DNA of 64,000 nucleotides, from positions 99,934,587-99,998,586 of the forward strand of contig CM043966.1 of the NCBI GenBank assembly GCA_014529385.2, in the 5' to 3' direction. The DNA is from Adiantum capillus-veneris. Lineage: Eukaryota; Streptophyta; Polypodiopsida; Polypodiales; Pteridaceae. A program made the position numbers and the translations under genes. Of the stretch, positions 55,737 through 64,000 are shown piece by piece. The number at the start of each line of letters is the position of its first letter. Within the stretch, counting starts at the first letter, position 1. Below the pieces are notes generated by a model. It did no database searches. It was not told where the DNA came from and worked only from the letters and a program-made list of their open reading frames with translations.

Positions 55737-57405
55737 TGTAATGGAATTGGCCTATTAACGTAAATTGTACTGGAAGGAGAACAACATAATGAGCATTTTA
55801 TTAAGAAGATTCCTTCTTGTAGGTAGAGAGAGTGCTTGGATGGAGAGAGAAACATTAAACACTTTTCCTAATTAACATGGCATGAGCAATAACTTGAAAA
55901 AGAGAGAGAATTAGAGACATTGAAAACAATTGACGATCGGATTACTTGGAGCCGGTCTCCCCTCCAAAAGGCTTTGGTATTATAGATTCTCCCATCAAGA
56001 GAGACTTGGTACAATACAAATCTTGTGTTCCTTAAGACGTTCTTGGTTTTATGAAGATGGGAAGCTTCATACACCTAGGTTTTATGCTAAATCAACACTT
56101 AGCAAGCTTGAAAATGAACTTGAATTATCCCAAGACCTCAAACACCATGAAATGTGAGGAGAACTGGCAGGGATCGAGGAAGAATAGAGAAGGAGAAGTA
56201 TTCTTACTAGGAAGCATTAATCCCCTTGCATATCATCACTCATAGTAGCATAGCTTAGCTTACATAATAGAGATGAAGAAGATGTTAGCATGCTTTTGAG
56301 CTTGGCTCTTGGTTGGATTTGCATCCATAGCCAAGAGTTGTTGGTGTAGGCTCTTCTCTTCACAATGCTTGAGAGAGCGAAGACTTGAGTGCTTCCCAAG
56401 ACACAATGCCAAGTGAAATGGGGCGTGGGATTCAAGTGAGAGAGAGGGAGAATTCCATTTGGTGCACTTACACTAGGTACAATCTCATTGGTTGCTTTTG
56501 GGGCTAGCCAATGGTTAGCCTTGGTCCATTCAAGCAACAAGGGTAGCCTTGTGACAAGTGTCCTTCTTACCCCTATTTTCCAAGCTTCAAACATTTAAAT
56601 AAATGAGCTAAATTCTCATTAGACCCCTTGGTAGACTGTCCAATAGGAATTTAAAAATTCCTAGCAATTAATTAAAAATTAACCTGCCTTTCCTAATAAC
56701 AGATATTCTCAAATTAATTATCTAAATGCCTATTGGACCTTTAAGGTAGCTAGCCAATAGGATTTAAGCACATTGGGGAGGCAACAGAGCTAGGGTGCTG
56801 ACATGTGTCCTTATGGCCCATTAGGGGCATGGGCTAGTGAGAGAGTGTGTGTGCTCCTTCTGCCTCTTCCCCTACCTTTTATGGCTCGCCCCCTCATTTT
56901 TAGCCTCCCTTGTTGACTTGGATCACCTCAAGGTGCTTATTCATTAAGCACCTCAAGCACCTTCGTCACAAGCCTTTTTGGCATTGGTTCCCACCTTAAA
57001 TAATGACAATTTGAACTTGATGTCCTAGGCCTTAAGGTTTATAACACTAACCCTTGGAAGCTTTAATAAACATAACCCCAAGGTCTTAATGCTTCATTAA
57101 ATGCACCTTGCTCTTTAATAGACTATCTCCTTTATGGACCCTCTAATGAGATGAAAGTCATCTCTTCTTTTGGTTCCACCATGAGATGAACCTAAAGCAT
57201 TTACACCTAGCTCTTTGATAGACTATATCCCTTTTGGGCCCCATAATAGAGATTCCATCATCTCTCATTTAGGCCCTTAGTTGAGATAGGTCTAAAAGCA
57301 CATATCTATATTCTAGGTCTTGCTCCCCTTTTATCTCCCCATATCAAATGCTCAGTTTAACATGAGAAAATCATTTGGTAAAGTTAGATATTAGATTTTA
57401 TGACA
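55737..57405 (-). repeat. 5' LTR of the second D-family element
   Basis: On the minus strand starts TGTCATAAAATCTAATATC and ends CA next to the primer site, 1669 bp. Related to but clearly diverged from the D LTRs. No other gene is seen in this stretch. Confidence 0.8.
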
Positions 57406-57689
57406 TAGGGGAAGTACAGTAAAACAAATACTTCTCCTTACTGCTATTTACACCCATTTAAATTCATCATTGATCCAATTTTTATCATTTTTCCATCAAT
57501 TTTTGACCTTTTTGGGACCTTGTTGACTCGAAACATAGGTAAACGAAGTATTTATACAAGTATATGGGTAATTGGTTCTGATTTGATCTCATTTCTCTAA
57601 TTAAACTTACTTGGGCATTGATTTTAGTATTTATCACAGTAAAACACAATCAAACGCAAATTAACCATGAAAAAAAAGTGTCAAACATT

Positions 57690-58260
57690 GCCCGCTCATG
57701 TTATCTTGGCCTTGCAAATGCTTGTTGTTGCATATGTCGAGAGTAATAATAAAGTAATGTGCACAGTTCTTCCCAAAATTGTAAATGAACATAGATTTGA
57801 TTGGAATCACAAGTTACACTCTATAGTATGAGCTTATCGAGTGGCATATAAAACTGTATTGGGGACAACACCGTGCAATATGGTGTTTGGACTTAATGTT
57901 ATATTACCCATAGAGTCTTTGATTCCCACCTTAAGGGTAGCCAAACAATTAAGCTGGATTGGGCATGAGTTATCAAATAGATTAGATGACCTAGAAAATC
58001 TGGATGAAGTGCACATGAACGCGATACAAGGCATCTATGCACATAGAAGACGCATAAAGGAATTCCACAACAAGTCGAAAGGCTTTGAGTTAGGAGATTA
58101 TGTGCTGGTCTACACCCTTCAACAAAAAACAAAATAACTAAAAATGAGGGATGGGACCCTTTATGATTCATTCCATATCATCTAGTGGGACCATCAAACT
58201 TGCTACATTAGACGGCGAGAAAATGTCTAATTGGATTAGTGGCTACCGTTTACAGAAGTA
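57690..58260 (+). pseudogene. Gypsy integrase fragment
   Basis: From ~57705 a frame reads VESNNKVMCTVLPKIV, with a TAG near 57828, then 57841-58137 gives TTPCNMVFGLNVILPIESLIPTLRVA and the C-terminal GDYVLVYTLQQK. These are typical integrase core-end and GPY-domain sequences. It is an isolated relic; its partner domains are not contiguous. Confidence 0.65.
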
Positions 58261-58499
58261 TCATTTTCCATTAACTAAGAAAATGTGAGAGAGAGTGCAT
58301 GCGACAAAGGAGCGTCAAAACAAACATGTAGACCTCATTCAAAAAGCCCAAGAGGAGTCTTGATAAAGAGCAGCCAAATGAAAACAAGATGGAGAAGCCA
58401 ACCATGAATGGAAGCTTTCTAGAAGATTATCAGGATAAAACAAATCACAAGTTTTGAAGAACTGGACAAAGTAATGGAACCATATATTCATGCGTTACT

Positions 58500-59350
58500 T
58501 GGTAAACAGCTATTCAAGCTAGTGCCTTAATAGATTCATGAGCATATTCCAACGTGATCAGTTGGGATCTATTTCAACAGCTTGGCATGGAACTTCAAGC
58601 AGTATATGCCACCTTCCATGGCTTTAACAACACCAAGACACGTGCTTTAGGGTGTGCGGACATCATGGTAACTGTGGAAGGACTGCCCTGTCCACGTCAC
58701 AATTTTGAATTGCCACCGGAAGCAAGGATGCACTCTATTATTCTAGGAACACCTTGGCAGCGACTTTACAAGGTTTATCTTCATTGGGATGGCCAACAGG
58801 CGTATCCACATAACGGCAGCATTGCCAAAGCCACAAAGTCTGTCACACCTGAAGATATCTCTCATCAAGCTGTAGAATCACCTCCATCAATTGAAACAAG
58901 ACTACCCTCTTCTCCACTATCAATCACTATACCAACTATTGAAGGAAGCAACCCCAAATCCCATCAAAGGTCAATACAACAGTCAACGTGGAATTGGCAC
59001 ATAAAGGTGCATCGGCAGAAGCAGAAACCTCCAGTTCATCTCAACAAAATTACAAGCAACCCCAGCTGTATCAAGAGATTGCAACAAAAATTGAGCGCCC
59101 ATCTAGGAAAATCTGGATCCCTAAGAAGCAACCACGCGTTGCTGGTCATTGGATATGGATTCCTAAAGCTCAGCTTTTAACATCTCATTGTGTAAGGCCA
59201 AAAAATAAGCCCCAACCCACCGCCTGTTGCAAAAACACGGCGCCTATGCTACAAGCGAATATCGAAAAGACCGCTTTTACAAAGACAACAGGTACATCTA
59301 GTATGGCTACCAAAGTCTATGTTGACAATTGGTACACAGGTAAAAGGTAA
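58500..59350 (+). pseudogene. Retroelement protease-like fragment with an unassigned tail
   Basis: 58554-58800 encodes SWDLFQQLGMELQAVYATFHG ending in MHSIILGTPWQRLYK, the second half of a retroviral-type protease. The downstream part (58800-59350) is proline- and serine-rich and continues in two overlapping frames (58554-59180 and 58988-59350), the second containing a KIWIPKKQPRVAGHWIWIPK duplication. Together with the integrase relic it may be one scrambled element. Confidence 0.5.
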
Positions 59351-60269
59351 GAATGGTGTTTGAAACAATCGACACTACCCACCATGGTACAATTCCGACC
59401 ATCCGCCTAACATTCTACAACGTGCAGCCCTACTTCAATGTCTTTCATGGGATGTCACTCTGATAAAACAGGTGAACAAAACGCACCGACGAATGCCCTT
59501 CAACTACTCTCATAGAAGTTTTTCTAATGCATTGACTGTGTGTGCGTATCATATGGCCACACTCCACCGCCTTGCATCAGACTCTGCTTTACAGCCCATG
59601 CACAACACATCTCTGACGGAGCAACTATTGTCCAAGAGGACTCCACTTACAAGGGGAGAGCCACTCACCTCACTTTCTAGTCTCATTTCTACTTTGTGTT
59701 GTGTGAGAGAGAGAGCACACATAGCCAATTGTTACCAGACATGAGAGGAAAGATATACCTACTGTAGACTTGCTTTCTACTTGATTGCATGTGGGTATCG
59801 GCTTGTAATCATGGTGCAAACACAACGAGGTCTTCACGCACACCTGCATCCATGTGAAGTCTAGGGGATACCAAATCACACCAAAATTTACAAGCAGACT
59901 CATGGCAGTAAGGCTATAAAGGCCCTATGAGTTCAAATCCCGAAAAAATCTGCAGTATCCTTTCTCAAAAAGAAAAAACACGATTTTCTCCACTTCAATA
60001 TTTGGGATCAAAATATCTTGCACAGCTTGGCAAGAGTATATCCAACAACTTTTGCACAAGAAGTTTCAAGGTTTTGCATTGGTTTGGCGCCCTACGGGAG
60101 AAGAAAGGAAAGAAGCGCCGCACAATTCGCCAAGGAGGAAAGGGCTCAGAAGACTGCAAGAGCTGAAGAAATGGCGGAAGATTCAAGAAGAGGAGGGTAG
60201 ATATAGGAGACTTCAAAGACAAATGGGCACCTCCCCCTCTGTGCACCAATAATCCTTCTATGCCACCAA
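59351..60269. other. No gene seen
   Basis: Scattered short open frames on both strands without recognisable domains. Probably retroelement leader or UTR debris. Confidence 0.4.
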
Positions 60270-60827
60270 TTGATGCAGATGAGCTTGACAAGCAATACAG
60301 ACAATTTGCGAAAAGAAGAAGGAAAATGGAAGAGGAAGAGCGGAACCATCAAAGGAGAGAACACCTGTGAGACAGCAGAGGATAGTGAAAAACCAGCAGA
60401 CCAAAGTGATGACAGTCATGGTCAAAATCAATCACAAGAAGAATTAGCCGCCCAAAAAAGAATTGTGGAACGGTTAAAGGCTAACTCCAAAATAGCCAAG
60501 TTAACTGAAGGGGCTTCGACATCAGCTGCAGCTGAGGAAAGGATTTTAAGTCTAGAAAGCGCACTCAGAATGGAAGAGAGAATGCGTCGCAATGCGACGA
60601 ACACGGCTCTTCTCAGGGAAGAGAAACTTATGAAGGAGAATGAAACCTTGAAAGCTGAAATGGAAAAGATGAAAGCTCTTATGGCAGCCATGCAAAGTAA
60701 GGCACCATGCAAGCAACATCAAGAGATGCCTCCTCCGGGAGATGACCAAGATGATGAGGGAAATAAGGGCTCATTCGCCATCAGGCCTGGACTCTCTCTA
60801 AACAGTTCCACACTAGCTGTGCAATAG
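60270..60827 (+). CDS. Hypothetical coiled-coil ORF (up to 185 aa), probably transposon-derived
   Basis: Charged protein. Residues ~60-150 are strongly helical with heptad-like spacing (RIVERLKANSKIAKL ... LSLESALRMEERMRRNATNTALLREEKLMKENETLKAEMEKM shortened here), ending in a proline/acidic tail. I recognise no family. It stands among retroelement debris, so a gag-like or captured fragment is as likely as a gene. Confidence 0.35.
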   Translation: MMQMSLTSNTDNLRKEEGKWKRKSGTIKGENTCETAEDSEKPADQSDDSHGQNQSQEELAAQKRIVERLKANSKIAKLTEGASTSAAAEERILSLESALRMEERMRRNATNTALLREEKLMKENETLKAEMEKMKALMAAMQSKAPCKQHQEMPPPGDDQDDEGNKGSFAIRPGLSLNSSTLAVQ

Positions 60828-60977
60828 GGCAATTAGATTTTCATAGGGGTGCTTCCAAAAAGTGAAAATAAATAAAATAGTTAGAAAGAAATCAACAAAA
60901 AGATAGATAGTAGTCACACGCTAGTGACATACCCCCCTCTTGAAATCTCAAACGTCCTTGTTTGCATCTATGTTTAC

Positions 60978-61140
60978 AGTCAACTCTCGGGTGTGCGCAC
61001 ACCTTGTCGACACGTGTACCACACATACATGCTCATAGTCAACCCCAGTGTATTCAACACCTTGTCGACACATGTACCACACATACATACTCATAGTCAA
61101 CCCCAGTGTATTCAACACCTTGTTGACACATGTATTGCCT
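60978..61140 (+). repeat. 58-59 bp tandem repeat, three copies
   Basis: AGTCAAC recurs at 60978, 61037 and 61095; each unit includes ACACCTTGTCGACAC and ACACATACAT. Likely in the 3' LTR or UTR of the minus-strand element E. Confidence 0.8.
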
Positions 61141-61546
61141 TGGTGTAAACCCCGCTCCAATGACATAGTGTTAGCTTCGCACTCTACCATTGCCTAAAGT
61201 CCATAACTTTCCAATGACAAAATGGTAGCTTCTCATTTTGCCATTGTCTTTCAATACACGTTGGATCTAGTAACTCTCTAAAGCATAATAAACCAACAAT
61301 TTAAAAATGCAGGTACACATGTACTCTTCAATAGAAGTAATTGATGTACCTTTGACAACTGACAAGAAATACTCACTTCTATAGCACTAAACAAACTTTT
61401 GGACATTTCTTAAGAGCAATTTCCACACTGACAATCTGTACAACTCTAGCATTCATGTAGCATGCACTTCACTCACTTTCAAGTAACATGTACATCATTT
61501 CTTTCAAAAGCCATTGTCGCACTGACAATCCATACAGCTCTGAAAC
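61141..61546. other. Probable 3' non-coding or LTR sequence of element E
   Basis: No ORF. Words such as CCATTGTC and CACTGACAATC recur (61180, 61235, 61425, 61515), suggesting a small internal repeat. Confidence 0.4.
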
Positions 61547-61768
61547 TCAAGGGGTCAAGGTAGGTTGCAAACCGAAGGCTTCAAGGTAAAGTGATAACAC
61601 ATTTGATGACTCTGCAAGTTCACCTTCTTCCATCCACTTAGCATCCATAGATGGATAGTTCCTCAACTTCACCAAGTAATGCCTAGCAACCTTGCCTTTC
61701 ACTTTTCTTTCCTTATGTGCCAAAATCTTTTTTGGGACCAAGATCTCGTCAAGTTCCTCAACGTCCGA
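61547..61768 (-). pseudogene. Element E chromodomain
   Basis: In frame with the integrase but separated by a TAG at 61769-61771 (PED-stop-SDVEELDE). Chromodomain residues VPKKILAHKERKVKGKV, YLVKLRNYPSMDAKWMEE are well kept, including the aromatic Trp. Confidence 0.8.
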
Positions 61769-62886
61769 CTAATCTTCAGGTGGCATATCTTCTGGCACAT
61801 CACCCACATAGGGTCTGACAAGACTCACATGAAACGCATTGTGAATCTTCCAACTCTCAGGCAATTTCAGCCTATATGCAACATCACTGATTCTGTCACA
61901 TACTTGAAAACGCACATAGTAACACATGTTGAGCTTTGGAAACAATGTTTCCTTGCCCTTCATCTTCTTTAACCTTGCCTTTTCAAAGCACAAAAGAACC
62001 CAATCACCAAGTGAAAACACAACTTCACGACGGTGACGATCAACAACTATCTTTTGCTTTGCCTGAGTCTTTTCTAAGGCCACTTTGACCTTCTTGTACA
62101 TTACATCCATGTCATGTACATACATGTCTGCTTCAAAGATCTTGTCCTTTGTATGCAGTATGGGAGGAACTTTCTTGCCACCTTCAACTATCTCAAAAGG
62201 TGCCTTGCTAGTTGATGAATGGACTGTGTTATTGTATGCATACTCAACCAATGGCAAATACTGCTTCCACTTTCCCTTATGCTTTGACACATAGCACTTA
62301 AGCAGATCTAGGACAGTAGAATTTGCCTCTTCTGACTGCCCATCTATTTGAGGATGAAATGACGAAGAGAATTTGAGCGTTGTGCCCATAATCTCAAACA
62401 AGCCTCTCCAGAACAAACTTATCATGCGAGGGTCACGGTCGCTAACAATCGATTGTTGCATACCATGGTACTTGAAAATATTGCTCATAAACAAGCGTGC
62501 CATCTGGTCTGGCTTTATCTTCTTCCTGACAGGAATAAAATGAGCCTGCTTTTGCTGAATCTGCAAATGATGGTCCATATACCATCATTTCCTGTCTGTG
62601 TCTTTAGAAGATCAAAGATAATCTCCGTAGCAATACTTTCCCATGGTTTATCTGGAATAGGTAGTGGTTGCAATAACCCTGGTGCCTTTTGCTTGTCAAA
62701 CTTGACCTTCTGGCAAATTATGCATTCTCGTACAAAGGCATCCACATCTCTTCTCAATGTAGGCCAATAGAAGAATGTCTCAACCGCTTTAACTGTAGCA
62801 TCAATACCATGATGCCCTGCATACGGTGGGACATGACTTTCTTCCAAAACTTTATGTTGCAATGGCCTTGTGACACAGTCTACCAT
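61769..62886 (-). pseudogene. Element E integrase
   Basis: 62515-62886 holds the HHCC finger (HVPPYAGHHGID ... CIICQKVKFD) and the start of the core. A frameshift near 62540-62580 leads into 61769-62578 with MARLFMSNIFKYHG, SDRDPRMISLFW, FHPQIDGQSEEAN (catalytic Glu) and the C-terminal GDWVLLCFEKARL. Ends at the TAG before the chromodomain. Confidence 0.85.
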
Positions 62887-62933
62887 GCATCATCATAAAA
62901 CCATCCTTGAGAAGATAGTGTTCATGACGTTGT

Positions 62934-63401
62934 TCATCCATTAACTGCTCGAAGATCCTTGCAAAATCCCCTCATATCATCAAGCTCATGATGATAAGGA
63001 ATTGACATGGCTGAAATTTGTGGCTTCCTTGACAAGGCATTAGCCACGACATTCTTCTTGCCTTCCACATGCACAATGTGAAAGTGGAACATGGACAAGA
63101 TGTTTGCCCATCGCATATGCTTCTCAGATAATTTTTCTTGTGTCAAGAAGTATCGCAAGGTTTGATGGTCCGTTTGGACAATGAAATCTGCACCTAGCAG
63201 GTAATGTTAATGTTTCCAACTTAAAAGCGCATGAATCACGGCCGATAGTTTCTTTTCATAGACTTGCATAGTCTTTTCTGGCCCTTGCAAGATTCTGCTC
63301 TCATAGGCTACTACCCTACCATCTTGCATTAGCATTGCACCAATGCTACTGCCACACGTGTCACTAGACCACAAATGACTTCCTGAGATCTGGCAACACA
63401 A
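62934..63401 (-). pseudogene. Element E RNase H, frameshifted
   Basis: 63207-63401 reads SSDTCGSSIGAMLMQDGRVVAYESR ... YEKKLSAVIHAL; after a shift 62934-63158 reads RYFLTQEKLSEKHMRWANIL ... KNVVANALSR. Typical gypsy RNase H in two frames. Confidence 0.8.
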
Positions 63402-64000
63402 TGACTGGATCTGAAGTCATCTTTTCTTTTAAGAGATTAAATGCTGAAATCTCTTTTTGTGTCCATCTGAAAGTGGCCCCTTTCTTTTGTAGAGCATGTA
63501 AAGGTGAAGCAATCTCAGTGAAATTTTGGATAAACCTTCTGTAATAGGAGCATAGTCCCAAAAAGCTACAGACATCATGCACCGTCTTCAAATCTGGCCA
63601 AGTCTTGATCGCTTCAACCTTAGCAGGATCCATTCTGACACCATCCTTTGACACAATGTGTCCCAGAAAGTGAATCTCTTCCAGAAAGAATTCACTTTTC
63701 TTTGCATTGATGAGCAACCTATGATTGCGTAGCTTTTTGAACACAATGGCCAAGGGATGCCTATGCTCCTCTTCATTATTTGAATAGACTATCATGTCGT
63801 CAAAGAATGTACCAACAAACTGCCGGTGTGGCCGGAAAATTCTGTCCATCATCCTATTAAATGTAGCAGGAGCATTTGTGAGACCAAAGGGCATCACTAA
63901 GAATTCGTAGAGGCCAAATGTAATTCGAAAAGCAGTCTTGTGCACGTCCTGTGATCTAATGCGGATCTGATGGTACCCACTCTTTACATCTATCTTGCTA
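63364..64000 (-). pseudogene. Element E reverse transcriptase
   Basis: Open to ~63945 and continuing in frame to the right edge (KSGYHQIRI at ~63960-63990, with a small shift or stop near 63946). MPFGLTNAPATFNRMMDRIF, active site TFFDDMIVYS, LGHIVSKDGVRMDP and FLGLCSYYRRFI are present. Confidence 0.85.

Larger units (their letters stand above)
54390..57405 (-). mobile_element. 5' part of a second D-family element, minus strand
   Basis: A 5' LTR (55737-57405), primer site and gag on the minus strand. Gag is closely related to that of element D. Cut off at ~54390 by the copia LTR. The rest of this element is not in the window. Confidence 0.85.
61547..64000 (-). mobile_element. Ty3/gypsy chromovirus E, 3' part of pol (runs off the right edge)
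   Basis: Minus-strand RT, RNase H, integrase and chromodomain in successive, partly shifted frames. Protease and gag would lie beyond base 64000. Confidence 0.88.

Noticed and set aside
59900-59945. tRNA or tRNA-derived SINE (GAGTTCAAATCCCG resembles a B box)
   Set aside because: No matching A box at the right distance and no cloverleaf or acceptor pairing that I could form.

Overview
The window is nuclear DNA of a land plant with a large, transposon-rich genome. Evidence: plant-type LTR retrotransposons (a Tat-like gypsy element with two RNase H domains, chromoviruses, copia), an initiator-Met tRNA primer binding site, plant-like GT-AG introns, and nesting of elements inside elements. The seed-free-plant flavour (fern or lycophyte) is an inference, not proven. 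I see no ordinary host gene, rRNA, tRNA or CRISPR array.

Layout. (1) 1-6609 and 36167-37302 are the two pieces of one minus-strand Ty3/gypsy element (A): decayed gag-pol at 71-5349 and a 5' LTR cut in two. (2) 6610-36166 is the most interesting object: a ~29.6 kb element sitting inside that LTR, bounded by a 16-bp perfect terminal inverted repeat (AAGACCATATTAGGTA) and a candidate 4-bp target duplication (AGGC). It carries a minus-strand pair of overlapping ORFs (a TNP1/En/Spm-like protein and a DUF7869-like protein with a possible acidic triad), a plus-strand spliced gene joining a ParB-like fold to a SET domain, and two FCP1/NIF-type phosphatase-like ORFs. Between and inside these genes lie arrays of roughly 100-200 copies of the core TTGGACAAGTGGTGGACCTT. 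The core reads rightward from ~10.2 to ~28 kb and leftward from ~28.5 to ~35.7 kb, so copies on both sides point inward from their own end. (3) 37303 to ~43.2 kb is the 3' part of a plus-strand gypsy element (C) into which element A inserted. (4) ~43.2-54.39 kb is a 5'-truncated copia element split by a complete chromovirus (D, 44249-53133) with a perfect 5-bp target duplication. (5) 54.39-57.4 kb is a minus-strand 5' end of a second D-family copy. (6) 57.4-60.9 kb holds plus-strand retroelement debris. (7) 61.5-64.0 kb is the 3' part of a further minus-strand chromovirus (E).

How it may work (inference): the DUF7869-like and TNP1-like proteins would be the transposition machinery; the inward-pointing arrays look like a greatly expanded version of subterminal binding sites, as in CACTA elements. 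The ParB-like/SET and phosphatase-like proteins would be accessory or captured genes. All retroelement reading frames carry stops or frameshifts. The genes of the large element are far better preserved, which fits it being the most recent insertion.
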